Source of the DNA: Roseiarcus sp963820795
GTDB taxonomy: Bacteria > Pseudomonadota > Alphaproteobacteria > Rhizobiales > Beijerinckiaceae
Length of the DNA: 64,000 nt
Reading direction: 5' to 3'
Assembly: GCA_963820795.1 (NCBI GenBank)
Contig: CAWGBJ010000016.1
Span: 62,001 to 126,000 of the forward strand
Shown here: positions 8,978-17,915 of the stretch, one piece after another
Layout of the letters: each line of letters starts with the position of its first letter
Position numbering within the stretch: the stretch's first letter is position 1
Made by a program: the position numbers and the translations under genes
The notes under the pieces: model-generated
Databases searched by the model: none
What the model was told of the DNA's origin: nothing
The model's input: only the letters and a program-made list of their open reading frames with translations

Positions 8978-9892
8978 TCAAAAGCAATGCGCCTCGATTC
9001 GGCCTGTCGCCAGCTGCAGCCGCCGCTCCGCGGCTTCAGGCGCGGCGGCGACCAGTCCGGCCGGTCCAACCGCCTCGACGGCGAAGGACGCGGAGACGGC
9101 GCCGTGCGCCAGTGCTTCGGACAGCGCCCGGCCGCGGGAAAATCCGACCAGCGCGCCGCCGCAGAACGCGTCACCAGCGCCCGTCTCGTCGATTGCACGC
9201 TGCGCCGCCGAGGGCGAGCTGAGATAGTCGGCTTCGTTGCGCTGATGCGCGATCGCGCCCTGGGCGCCGCATTTGACCGCTATGACCGGCGTGTCGGGCG
9301 AAAGCTCACGCAGCGCCTTCAACGCGTCGACCGGCGTGTGTTCGGGAAAGATTGCAGCGACGTCCTGCCGGCTCGGCATGAAGAGGTCGACGAGCGCAAG
9401 CAGCTCGGCCACCTCCCCGATCGGCACTTCTGCGAGGCGCCGGTCGTCGAGATCGACCGAGATGAGGCTTGCGCCACGTTTTCGCAGCGCCGGGGCGAGT
9501 TCGAGCTGAAGTCGCCAGGGGAGCGGCGCGAGATGGCTGTACGTGAAGGGGCCGTCGCCGAGGTCCTCCATGCGTGGACTGAAATCCAGCCAGTTACGGG
9601 ATTTCGACCGGAAGATGAAATGCCTCGTGCCGTCTTCCTCATAAAGGCCCCAGTTGCGCAAATTGCGTTCGATGAGGCGGCACTGTCCGAGATTGATCCG
9701 GTCGCACAGCTTTGCAGTCGGGTATTCGGGGCCGAGCGGGGCGATCACGTCCGGGCGTTCGCCCCACACCGCCATTCCAAGGGCGGAGTAAATCGAGTTG
9801 CCACCGGGCACGCACCACATGGTTGAGCCGTCCGCGAAGACGAGGTCATCGATGCTGATGTTGCCGATCGCGAAGAACCCCGCGCCTCTCAC
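8978..9892 (-). CDS. PfkB-family carbohydrate kinase
   Basis: A 304-residue ribokinase-fold kinase. The N-terminal glycine motif is CVPGGNSIYSALGMA and the C-terminal signature is DETGAGDAFCGGAL, which contains the catalytic aspartate. It should phosphorylate a sugar, nucleoside or fructosamine with ATP in the cytoplasm. The start is GTG at 9892, overlapping the regulator stop as GTGA; the longer frame to 10105 only shadows the regulator gene. FrlD-type fructoselysine kinases are one precedent for a PfkB protein next to a SIS deglycase and a GntR regulator; nucleoside kinases are another. Confidence 0.87.
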   Translation of the reverse strand: MRGAGFFAIGNISIDDLVFADGSTMWCVPGGNSIYSALGMAVWGERPDVIAPLGPEYPTAKLCDRINLGQCRLIERNLRNWGLYEEDGTRHFIFRSKSRNWLDFSPRMEDLGDGPFTYSHLAPLPWRLQLELAPALRKRGASLISVDLDDRRLAEVPIGEVAELLALVDLFMPSRQDVAAIFPEHTPVDALKALRELSPDTPVIAVKCGAQGAIAHQRNEADYLSSPSAAQRAIDETGAGDAFCGGALVGFSRGRALSEALAHGAVSASFAVEAVGPAGLVAAAPEAAERRLQLATGRIEAHCF

Positions 9893-10676
9893 GAGGGCAG
9901 CCCTGCCCGGGTCAGGATGAACTGGACCAAGTTGGAATTGTGATGATTGACCGTGAGCAGCACCGGCCTCCCTGCCGGGTCGCAATGCGTCTCTCGCAGG
10001 AGAAGGAGCGGTGTTCCCGCACGCACCTCGAGGAGTCGCGCGCGTTCCGCGTCGGCGCGCACCGCCGCGATCACCACGTTCGACCGGGCGAGCGTCACAC
10101 CGCAACGTTCTCCCAGAAATTTGAAAAGAGAGCCGCCGGCAAAAGCCTTGAGGCGGCCGAAGTCCTCCGTCTGCCCAGCGAGGGGTATATATTCGTTTGC
10201 GACGGTGAGCGGCGCCCCGTCGATAAGCCGGACCCGTTTAATGAGACAGACCGGCGTCTGCGGCTCAATTTCCATTGCCTCCGCGACATCTTTCGGCGCC
10301 GCCGTTCGCTGCACCGTTACGCGCCTGTCGCCCGGTTTCCCGCCTACCGACCGTATCAGATCGGTGAACGACCGGATCGAGTTCGAGGCGGCTCCAGATC
10401 AGCCGCTGTTCGTCCGCGACAAAAGCGCCGACGCCGTGCTTGATGTCGATGAAGCCTTCACGCGCGAGGATCCGCATCGCTTCACGCAAAGTGGGGCGGC
10501 TGATCTCGAAGTCTTTGGGCGAGAGCGACTTCGCTGATCAGCCGGGCGCCGGCCGCCAATTGTCCAGAAGTGATTTGCTCGCGCAGCGCATCTGCGACCC
10601 GCTTGACCAGCACCTCGCGGGACGCGCCTGCGCCGCGGATCTTGCCGATCAGGTTCGCGATCAGATCTGGCTCCAA
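9889..10676 (-). pseudogene. GntR-family (UTRA) regulator, two frameshifts
   Basis: First gene of the operon and probably its regulator. The reading must jump frame twice. The piece from 10676 gives the start of the winged helix (VKRVADALREQITSGQLA, then ISEVALAQRL). After a one-base shift near 10520 it continues EISRPTLREAMRILAREGF. A second shift near 10385 leads to FTDLIRSVGGKPGDRR and the UTRA effector domain (VCLIKRVRLIDGAPLTVANE). All pieces together make a normal GntR/UTRA protein of about 260 residues, so the gene decayed recently or two indels are assembly errors. The downstream kinase start depends on this gene's stop (GTGA). Confidence 0.8.
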
Positions 10677-11357
10677 GGTCCGCCGTCGCCTCGCCCACTC
10701 TGTTCAACCGAGATTGCGCTGGAGCGCGCCTTTAGTCAATGGATGTCAGACGACAGACCTCACGGCTGGAAGGAAGCCCATGAGCATGGGTGCTAAACTC
10801 GCCGCGCTGGCTGCGACGGCGACCGGTTCAGATCGGCGTAATCGGTGCCGGCAAGTTCGGCCCGATGTTCCGGGCCCAGGCACGAAGAACGCCGGGGCTC
10901 CATGTCGTCGGGTCGATCACGATTACAACCGCCCCCGCGAGGCGATCGCGCCCTTCGCATGGGCGAGGGAAGCCCGAGCGCCAAATCCTTCGAGGGACGC
11001 GCCGAACGGGAGGGACAGTCCTTCTCGAAGGCGCCGATCGCCGGCGGCGTGGACATCATTCGTTGACCGAGAGTCTTCGGCGTGCGCTCGCCTGAACCGG
11101 CGAACCGACCGGCGTCGCGGGCTTCGGCGACGTAGCATCGGTGGCGAGACGGAACCTCGCCGCCGGCGAAACGCTCGACGGAGAAAGTGGATACTCTTAA
11201 GTCGCCGGTCAAGGCTGGTCAGACGGTGCGTTGGGACGATTGCGTCGTCGATCACTCGAGTACCCCTTCCACCTCCGAACGGAGATGGAAGCGAGAGTTC
11301 CGCGCTTCTTTCGGCGCTAGTGAGCCAACGCGGAATCTTTGACGCCGCGGTTCGCGG
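10677..11357. other. Upstream region of the BMP operon with an oxidoreductase relic
   Basis: This stretch should hold the promoter of the minus-strand BMP operon just right of 10676. I see no strong promoter match. The remainder is occupied by the fossil of a SAF-domain oxidoreductase on the plus strand (10826-11200) and by short meaningless ORFs. Confidence 0.4.
10826..11200 (+). pseudogene. SAF-domain oxidoreductase (homoserine-dehydrogenase-like) relic
   Basis: Two separated pieces of one protein family are visible. At 10826 the frame reads VQIGVIGAGKFGPMFRAQAR then RTPGLHVVG, the NAD(P)-binding start of the flagellar-FlgA-like/SAF-domain dehydrogenases found in sugar-acid loci. At 11141 a frame reads VARRNLAAGETLDGESGYS and then a stop; the AAGETLDGE block is the SAF-domain signature of the same proteins. 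Around 300 residues that should lie between them are missing or scrambled. The gene was therefore deleted internally and decayed. It may once have been divergently transcribed from the BMP operon. Confidence 0.55.
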
Positions 11358-11753
11358 CTAGACCGTGACCCCGTAGTCCGCCATGTCAGGCGTCATCGCT
11401 TCGATCACGAAATCGACGAAGGCCTCCGGCGCGTCGAGGTAGAACTCCTTGTCGGAGTAGCTTCCGACTTGAGCCTCGAGTCCGTGAGCGCGCCCCCACT
11501 CCGCGAGATCCTCGAGATCGGCGCGCGGAGTCGTGCTCAGGAAAGACACCTGCGAACGGATCTTGTCCGAGTCGCGCGAGACGCTCTGGCTTCGGCCGAA
11601 TTGTAGGTCCACATTGGCGCCGGGTTGACGCAACCAGATGGCGCGCTCCGTCCGGCGTAGCTCGACGAAACGGAGCTTTGCTTTCAGCATCTCGACGACC
11701 GTCTCAAAATGCCGAGCGTCAAGCCGATTAGCGACGTGATTGAACTGCATCAT
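11358..11753 (-). CDS. VOC-like (glyoxalase fold) protein
   Basis: A 131-residue protein starting MMQFNHVANRLDARHFETVV, which resembles the opening strand and helix of vicinal-oxygen-chelate (glyoxalase/bleomycin-resistance) proteins, and ending with a second strand set (FYLDAPEAFVDFVIEAM). A single VOC protein of this size would dimerise. AAGG lies a few bases upstream of the two adjacent ATGs. No metal ligands can be assigned with certainty by eye, so the catalytic role is open. It stands alone between decayed regions. Family call is inference from fold-like pattern and length. Confidence 0.6.
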   Translation of the reverse strand: MMQFNHVANRLDARHFETVVEMLKAKLRFVELRRTERAIWLRQPGANVDLQFGRSQSVSRDSDKIRSQVSFLSTTPRADLEDLAEWGRAHGLEAQVGSYSDKEFYLDAPEAFVDFVIEAMTPDMADYGVTV

Positions 11754-12370
11754 GGAGCGGACCTTCGGAAACGCCGGGGCATTTCCTTTGCGCCCGCCGC
11801 GCGACCTTTGAAGAAAACTTCACGCCTGTCAACGTTCTAGCAGGCGCGAGATATTCCCGTGTTAGTTCCGATCCGTCCTCAGCCGCAGCGATTTCGACAC
11901 GGTCGATCGGGGCCGTCAAATACAGAGGCAAGGGATGCATCAGCCGGCGCAGGCCCAGGTATCGCTGGACGCCAGTGTCGACCTTTGCGCCATTGCGATT
12001 GGCCTCAATTGGCGAGAGCGGCGGGGATCGCGATCCCTACGTCTTAGGGGCTCGGGCAACGATCCCGTCATCGACCTAACGAAGGAGATCCTTGCGGGTC
12101 AGATGATTTGGACCGGGACGCGGAGCGAGCAGCGCTCCCACTGAAAGAGCCGATAATCCAATGAATCGCCGCAACGCCAGGGAGACGTTGCGGGAATGCT
12201 TGCTAGATTTTGCAATCATCAAGGCGCGACGGGCGGCGTGGCCCGAGCGGCCGCGACCAAACCGCCCTGCGCATAAGATGTATGATAACCTTTATCATAT
12301 GGTTTGTCTCAGCTAGATTCGTCCCGCCGATTTCTGTTTCCCCGCTTGCCAGCCGAGTTTGAAATCCCTG
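11754..12370. other. Intergenic region with AT-rich palindrome
   Basis: No supported gene. A plus frame around 12040-12140 (GNDPVIDLTKEILAGQ) looks protein-like, but it has no start and cannot be assigned. The right end contains a sharp AT-rich island with a perfect inverted repeat at 12281-12299, ahead of the ParB-like ORF. Confidence 0.4.
12281..12299. promoter_or_regulatory. Perfect 8-bp inverted repeat, operator candidate
   Basis: TATGATAA, three-base spacer CCT, then TTATCATA: a perfect dyad in a short AT-rich pocket inside GC-rich DNA. It lies 60-90 bases before the start of the ParB-like ORF. Size and symmetry suit a dimeric helix-turn-helix repressor. No U-tract follows, so it is not an intrinsic terminator. 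Confidence 0.45.
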
Positions 12371-12700
12371 ATGATTGGTGGGCCGAATCCGGCATGCCCG
12401 AATTCGTCCCTCGGCCTATCGATTGACGACGGATACTGGGTCGCGCTCGACGACATCGAGCCGCCATTTAGGCTTCCGAGCAAGCGCGGCTTTGATCGCA
12501 CCCGAACGGTGTCTATCTTGCAGGGCTTTGTCGCTAACGAGGCAATTCCGCTGATTGACTTTCTCATCCTGCCAACGCTCAACGATATCTCCTGCCAGCC
12601 GTTCACGTATCGAGTGCTCGCCGGCGTGCATCGATTCTATGCGTCGATGGCCGCCGGCTTCGAGTTCCTGCCGTTCACCACGCGCGGGGTTTGCTCATGA
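12371..12700 (+). CDS. ParB-like nuclease-domain protein (small)
   Basis: About 109 residues from ATG 12371 (an in-frame TTG at 12359 is an alternative). The protein has a ParB/sulfiredoxin-like outline: ALDDIEPPFR early, IPLIDFLIL in the middle and YRVLAGVHRFYASMAAGF near the end. The last block matches the YxLxxGxHRxxA nucleotide/phosphate-binding motif. Stand-alone ParB-like domains of this length are often phage- or plasmid-derived. The neighbouring MT-A70 fragment at 13434 would fit a phage origin. Its 3' end overlaps the decayed rraA-like gene on the other strand. Confidence 0.6.
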   Translation: MIGGPNPACPNSSLGLSIDDGYWVALDDIEPPFRLPSKRGFDRTRTVSILQGFVANEAIPLIDFLILPTLNDISCQPFTYRVLAGVHRFYASMAAGFEFLPFTTRGVCS

Positions 12701-13198
12701 GCCGGTGCGTCGTGATTCGGCCGGCGATCGTGTACGACGCGCAAGGGATCCTGAAGACGCACAGCGCAGCGGTACATCGGACGGCGTCGCGTCGGTACGC
12801 ATCCGACATTCTGACCGCCTGGGCCGCACCGTTTGACGCGGACAGCGTGCGGCGGATGGCCGGCATCATCGCGTCGCAGTCAGAATTGGTTCTCGTCGCC
12901 GATCCCGTCGCGACGCAGACTTCGTTCGGGCGAAGATCGTCCAGCGCCTCCAGCATGAGTCCAAACGGCTTGCCGGCAAGAGGGCCGGGCGAGCCGGAAC
13001 CCTCATCGAAGACGTCCGCCTCGAGGACCGGCATGGCGCGCCCAACGATCTTCATGTCCGGTCGAAGCGGCCCGATGGCCTGCGGCAAGAATTGCCGCCG
13101 CATCCCATCACGTCGAGCACGTCGCCGACGACCGCCGTAAACAGCTTGTCACGCAGGCTCGAGAACAACGCATTGTCGTCCATCTTGGCCACATACAT
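12675..13198 (-). pseudogene. RraA-like aldolase/HMG-aldolase fold protein, frameshifted
   Basis: Members of this family act as 4-hydroxy-4-methyl-2-oxoglutarate aldolases or RNase E inhibitors. From ATG 13198 (AAGGAG just upstream) the frame reads MYVAKMDDNALFSSLRDKLF and VVGDVLDVMG. Near 13100 it shifts and continues RRQFLPQAIGPLRPDMKIVG, then GLMLEALDDLRPNEV. The C-terminal part (MMPAIRRTLSASNGAAQAV, then YRRDAV) is recognisable but strongly diverged from the usual GAAGAVVDGYxRD. Frameshift plus drift in the substrate-binding region argue for a true pseudogene. Confidence 0.65.
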
Positions 13199-13433
13199 TG
13201 CTCCTTGGATTGGCGCGGACATAGCGCCCGCTCGTCGAGGCACATCCCGTCTAACTTCGATCTGCCCTCGCCGTCAGTGATCGAGGCATCGCGACGGCTT
13301 GCGGCTCGGGCTCGTCGAGCATCGCCGCGCCGATCCACGCCGGCGCCGCTTTCCGGCCGAGGTTCGCGTCAGCAAAGCCTTCGCAGGCTCCAGCCGCAGC
13401 AGCAAACACAAGGCGATCCGCGGCCGCGCGGTG

Positions 13434-13589
13434 ATGAATCGCTCGATCATAGGGCCGGTTCCACTCCTCTTTGCCGGCCCGCCATGGCGCGTCGACTTCT
13501 ACAGCGACAAGGGCCTCGACCGCACCCCGGACCTGCGCTACCCCGACACTGCGGACGACGAGATCAGTCTCTGGCAAGGTTGTGTGTGA
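13434..13589 (+). pseudogene. MT-A70-like N6-adenine methyltransferase fragment
   Basis: A plus frame reads GPVPLLFAGPPWRVDFYSDK followed by GLDRTPDLRYP, close to the opening of phage-type MT-A70 methylases (normally LxADPPWxFxxxSxKGxxRSxxxHYPT). The catalytic DPPW appears as GPPW, and only about 50 residues are present before a stop at 13589. No SAM-binding C-terminal portion follows; the next gene is an ABC binding protein. This is a non-functional fragment. Confidence 0.45.
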
Positions 13590-13764
13590 GATCGCGGCCC
13601 CTGTGGCGGCGCTCCTGATGTGGTGCGCTTCGTTGAACGTGCACTGGGCGCTCAGGATCGTTGACGCTCGGGGCTTTCACATTCGTGTCGAGCGCGGTAT
13701 CGGTATGCCGTATGCAGAAGTAGGTCTGAATGTGAGATTTCCGAGCGTCAACATGGAGGTCGAA

Positions 13765-15324
13765 ATGAGCCATCTCTCCGACGAAGACGAACCAAACCTG
13801 TCGCCGAATCGTCGCTCTTTCCTCAAATCGGCTGCTGCCGCGGGTCTGACGAGTGCCGCCATCCTCGGCGTGTCGAGCGTCCTGCCTCTGCGGGCCTTTG
13901 CCGCCGGCGGCACGCCGACCGGCACCCTGACTTTCGGCAATGCAGAACCTCCGACGGCGAATTATTGGGATCCGGCCGCTGGCTTTGGTCTCGTGGACGA
14001 GCAGGTTGCTTCTCTCGTCCATGACACGCTGATAGGCTGGGACGAGAACGGGAAGATGGTTCCCTCGGTCGCGATAACCTGGAAGCTCGAGAGCCCGACC
14101 ACGGTCGCCCTCACGATCCGCACCGATGTCAAGTTCCACGATGGTTCGCCGCTCACGGCCGAGGACATCAAGGCCAGCATCGATCGCCTCGGCTTGGGCA
14201 AGCTCGCCCAGTCAATGGTGGCGACGCCCGGCGTCGAGGTAAACATCGTCTCCCCGAGCAGTATCGAGGTGGTGTCGCCGACAGCGTTTGGCGTGGTCCT
14301 TAATGCCCTCGCCTTTATCAAGATCCTGCCCAAGGCGAATATTGACAATCCGGTCAACTTCAAGAAGGGAGCAATGGGCTCGGGGCCCTACAAGTTCATC
14401 GCCTACGCTGACAACAATGTCACGCTGGAGGCCAACGCCGACTATTGGGGCGGCGCTCCGAAGATCAAGACGGTTGTCTTCAGCTATATCGAGGACAATC
14501 AGGCGCGCATCAACGCATTGCTCAGCGGTCAAGTGGATATTCTTTCGCGCTGCTCGGCGGAAGATCTCTCTCGCGTGGAAGGCAACAGCCAGTTCACCAC
14601 CACGAATGTGTCGCCCCCTGCGCAGATCGTCGCCATTTACCAGCACAATGGGCCGCTCAAGGATCTCAAGCTACGGCAGGCGCTAGCCTATGCGATCGAC
14701 AGGCGGGCGATCTCGAACTCTCTGATGCATGGCAAGAACCCAGTAGGCTATTCCTCTCTGCCTACCGATGCGCCGTTCTACACGCCGCTCGAGCCCAAGT
14801 TCGAACCGGATCTGGAAAAGGCCAAAGCGCTGGTGAAGGAGGCCTATCCTAGCGGTGTGACGCTGCGCATGTCGACGTCGACGCTGGTGCCCAATCAAAT
14901 TGAGATCGATCAAGTCATCGCCGCCACACTGCAGCAGATCGGCATTGCGGTGAATGTTGAGAGGCTGGAAGTGGGCGCGTTTCGCACCTCGTACAACACT
15001 TACGACATCAACCTAAACACTTTGGCATCCTTCAATAACGATCCTGATTTCCTGCTAGGCCTCTACACCGGCGGCACTGGCCAAGCGGTATTCCACTACA
15101 AGGACGAAAAGTACGACGCCCTATACGCCACACAACGCGCCGCGACACCGGACAAGCGGGCGGTGGCGGTGACCGCCGCGGCCAAATATCTCTGGGAGAA
15201 CCAGGTGACGCTCTATCTGAGCGACGAGGTTTGGTATTTCATCGTCAACAAGCGGGTGCACAACTACAAACGTGCTCCCCTGGTCGGGGAGAACCTGGTT
15301 CCGCAGGCCTCGATCGCGGCCTAA
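13765..15324 (+). CDS. Dipeptide/oligopeptide-type ABC substrate-binding protein, Tat-exported
   Basis: A 519-residue SBP_bac_5 family protein. Near residue 16 the sequence NRRSFLKSAAAAG is a twin-arginine signal followed by a hydrophobic segment and a cleavage region near AFAAG, so it folds before export. Family blocks include WKLESPTTVALTIRTDVKFH, DGSPLTAEDIKASIDRL and LRQALAYAIDRRAI. The start is set at ATG 13765 because GGAGGT lies 4 bases upstream; ATG 13753 is the alternative. First gene of the plus-strand catabolic operon. Members bind peptides, but many relatives in sugar-acid operons bind oligosaccharides or opine-like compounds. Confidence 0.9.
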   Translation: MSHLSDEDEPNLSPNRRSFLKSAAAAGLTSAAILGVSSVLPLRAFAAGGTPTGTLTFGNAEPPTANYWDPAAGFGLVDEQVASLVHDTLIGWDENGKMVPSVAITWKLESPTTVALTIRTDVKFHDGSPLTAEDIKASIDRLGLGKLAQSMVATPGVEVNIVSPSSIEVVSPTAFGVVLNALAFIKILPKANIDNPVNFKKGAMGSGPYKFIAYADNNVTLEANADYWGGAPKIKTVVFSYIEDNQARINALLSGQVDILSRCSAEDLSRVEGNSQFTTTNVSPPAQIVAIYQHNGPLKDLKLRQALAYAIDRRAISNSLMHGKNPVGYSSLPTDAPFYTPLEPKFEPDLEKAKALVKEAYPSGVTLRMSTSTLVPNQIEIDQVIAATLQQIGIAVNVERLEVGAFRTSYNTYDINLNTLASFNNDPDFLLGLYTGGTGQAVFHYKDEKYDALYATQRAATPDKRAVAVTAAAKYLWENQVTLYLSDEVWYFIVNKRVHNYKRAPLVGENLVPQASIAA

Positions 15325-15393
15325 CAGCGAATAGTCTCAGGTCATGGGCCGGCCGATCGGGTCGGTCGGTTCATAACCGGAGGTCGGGGTGGT

Positions 15394-16320
15394 ATGGCGT
15401 CGTTCGCGTTGAGACGGATTATGCAGTCGATCGTCATGGTCATGGCGATCGCGGTCGCCGTGTTCGTTGTGCTGCGCCTGTCGGCCGGCGATCCGGCCAA
15501 GATCCGGGCGCCCGTCTTCGCCAGTCCTGAAGTAATCGAGCAATACCGCCATGATTTCGGCACCGACAGACCGCTGCTGGAGCAACTGGGCTCGTTCTTC
15601 ATCGGCGCCATGCGCGGCGATCTCGGCCAGTCCTTCCGCTTCCATGCGCCTGTCATGAATCTCATCATGGACGCAATGCCGCGCACGCTGCTGCTTGCTC
15701 TGATATCGCTGGCGCTGTCGCTCACCATCGCCGTCGGTCTTGGCAGCGTCGCGGCCATGCATCCGCGCTCGTTCTGGGGCTGGCTGTCGTCCGCCATTGC
15801 GGCCTTCGGGCAATCGGCGCCCGTCTTCTGGTCGGGCGAGGTATTGGTCCTCGTCTTTGCGGTGGCGCTGCGCTGGCTGCCGGCTGGCGGCTTTTCCGGC
15901 TGGACCAGCCTCGTGCTGCCCGCGGTCGCCGTGACGCTTTCAATCCTGCCGACGCAGTTGCGCGTGTTGCGCGCGTCAATGGAGGCGGTGTTGAAGGAAG
16001 AGTATATCCGCACGGCCCGCGCCTTTGGCATCCGGCAAGGGCGCATCACCTTCGTCTACGCCCTGAAAAACGCCTGTCTGCCGCTCCTGACTGTAATCGG
16101 CGTCGATGTCGGCTACCTTCTCGGCGGGGTCATCGTCGCCGAAGTGGTGTTCGATTTCCCCGGCATAGGCGGACTCGCCCTGACCGCCCTCAATGCCCGA
16201 GACTATCCGCTGATCCAAGGCATCACGATCGTCACGGCGAGCGCCTTCGTCATCGTCAATCTGCTGATCGACCTCCTCTATGTTAGGATCGATCCGCGCA
16301 TTCGTCTGGAACTGCCATGA
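15394..16320 (+). CDS. DppB-type ABC permease
   Basis: A 308-residue inner-membrane permease (BPD_transp_1) with six hydrophobic segments. The cytoplasmic coupling loop reads EEYIRTARAFGIRQGRITF. An unusually strong GGAGG-rich leader precedes the ATG. The 3' end overlaps the PIG-L deacetylase gene by four bases (ATGA), so a hydrolase gene is translationally coupled between the two permease genes of one importer. It pairs with the product of the 17030 gene. Confidence 0.9.
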   Translation: MASFALRRIMQSIVMVMAIAVAVFVVLRLSAGDPAKIRAPVFASPEVIEQYRHDFGTDRPLLEQLGSFFIGAMRGDLGQSFRFHAPVMNLIMDAMPRTLLLALISLALSLTIAVGLGSVAAMHPRSFWGWLSSAIAAFGQSAPVFWSGEVLVLVFAVALRWLPAGGFSGWTSLVLPAVAVTLSILPTQLRVLRASMEAVLKEEYIRTARAFGIRQGRITFVYALKNACLPLLTVIGVDVGYLLGGVIVAEVVFDFPGIGGLALTALNARDYPLIQGITIVTASAFVIVNLLIDLLYVRIDPRIRLELP

Positions 16321-17033
16321 ACGTTCTTGCGATCGGCGCTCATCCCGATGATATCGAAATGCAGTGCGCGGGTACGCTCGCGCTCTACGCTAGGGCCGGG
16401 CACAAGGTCTTCATAGCTGTCGCCACCAACGGCAACGTCGGCTCGCCCACTCACACACGGGAACAGATCGGCGCCATCCGTCGCAAGGAGCAGGAGGCGT
16501 CCTGCTCACTGATCGGCGCCAGCCTAATCTGGATGGACTTCGACGACGAGTGGCTGTTCAACGACCGCGCCACGCGCATCCGCTTCATCGATGCGATCCG
16601 CGAGGCCGACCCGGCCGTCATGTTTATTCACGGGCCGACCGACTACCACCCCGACCATCGCATTGCCGGGCAAGTGGCGGAGGATGCTCGCATTCCCGCC
16701 TCAGTTCGGCTAGTCGAAACTAGCCTGCCGCACATAGCGAGGGCGCCGCACGTCTTCTACATGGACAATCCGACCGGTCTCGGCTTCGAGCCCGAGGCCT
16801 ATGTCGACATCACGCCGGTCATGGAGCTCAAGCGGCAGATGCTGCGCCAGCACCATAGCCAGGACGCCTGGATCCGGGCGATCTATGACGACGCGTCAAT
16901 CACCGACATGATGGATCGCAACGCCGCGATCCGCGGGGCGGCGGCCGGGGCTGGCTTCGCCGAGGGCTTTCGCGAGGTGAAGACCTATCCCAGGACCGGT
17001 TCGTTCGCCCTGCTGCCGGGGTTCGGCGCGTGA
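16317..17033 (+). CDS. PIG-L/LmbE-family N-deacetylase
   Basis: A 238-residue zinc hydrolase of the LmbE fold. The zinc and base motif AHPDDIE is at residues 7-13 and the second metal motif HPDHR is near residue 118. Such enzymes remove N-acyl groups from GlcNAc-like sugars, mycothiol precursors or bacillithiol precursors in the cytoplasm. Overlaps of four bases with both neighbours (ATGA before, GTGA after) tie its synthesis to the importer. I infer that the imported substrate carries an N-acyl (likely N-acetyl) group removed after entry. Confidence 0.88.
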   Translation: MNVLAIGAHPDDIEMQCAGTLALYARAGHKVFIAVATNGNVGSPTHTREQIGAIRRKEQEASCSLIGASLIWMDFDDEWLFNDRATRIRFIDAIREADPAVMFIHGPTDYHPDHRIAGQVAEDARIPASVRLVETSLPHIARAPHVFYMDNPTGLGFEPEAYVDITPVMELKRQMLRQHHSQDAWIRAIYDDASITDMMDRNAAIRGAAAGAGFAEGFREVKTYPRTGSFALLPGFGA

Positions 17034-17915
17034 GCGTAAGCGTGGCCGAGGCCGCAATGTGCGAAGCGCGACGGCCAGCGATCCTCGGCCGGCTGTCACT
17101 CAACCTGCCGCTCGGCATGGGCATAGTAATGCTGGCCATCATGGTTCTCTCGGCCCTGCTGGCGCCGATGTTGCAGCCAATCGGGCCGACATCTATGGAC
17201 CTCGCGTCAGTGCGCCTGCCGCCCTCACTTCGGCACTGGTTCGGCACCGACGCGATTGGCCGCGACCTGCTTGCGCGCGTGCTCTATGGCGGGCGGATAT
17301 CTCTGCTCGTCGCCGGCGCCGGCATGGCGGGCTCGCTCGTTCTCGGGGCCATCATGGGTATGTTGGGTGCGTTTGGGGCGCGCTATACCCGGCTGCTGGT
17401 CGATCGTGTCATCGATATTCAGCTCGCCTTTCCCTATGTGTTGCTGGCGATCGCCATCACCAGCGCAATTCGTCCGTCGGTCCCCGTGCTGATCCTGCTG
17501 ATGGTGCTGGCCGGCTGGGCCGGAGCGGCGCGGGTGGTTCGCGCGATCGCCTTGCAGGAGCGCGGCAAGGACTATGTGAAGGCAGCCGCAGTCATCGGGG
17601 CGTCGCCGCTGCGCATCGCGATTTTCCACGTCTTCCCATCGGTTGTGCCGAGTTCTTGCCGTTCTGGCCGCGATGCAAATGGCCGCCATGATCGTCTTCG
17701 AGGCGACGCTCTCCTTCCTGGGCATGGGTGTTCAGCCGCCCACCCCGAGTTGGGGCGGGATCATGCTCGACGGCAAGAACTACATGACCTCATCCTGGTG
17801 GCTGACGCTGTTTCCCGGGCTTGCGATAGTTGTTACGTCGCTAAGCCTCGTGCTCATCGGCGACGGGTTGCAAGCGCGGCGCGATTGGCTTCGCTCGCGC
17901 GAGGGGGACGCGTGA
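17030..17915 (+). pseudogene. DppC-type ABC permease, frameshifted near 17651
   Basis: The second importer permease. From GTG 17030 the frame encodes the N-terminal domain, the motif HWFGTDAIGRDLLARVLYGG and the start of the coupling loop up to IFHVFPSVVP. There the frame is lost; a different frame resumes VLAVLAAMQMAAMIVFEATL and SFLGMGVQPPTPSWG, and runs to a stop at 17915. One base near 17651 explains everything. In the shifted frame the ORF runs on into the ATPase gene, creating an artificial permease-ATPase fusion of 625 residues that is not real. Either the importer is dead or this is a sequencing error. Confidence 0.82.

Noticed and set aside
12241..12280. Possible tRNA-like fold around GGCGTGGCCCGAGCGGCCGC
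   Set aside because: No acceptor stem, anticodon loop or T-loop sequence can be laid out.
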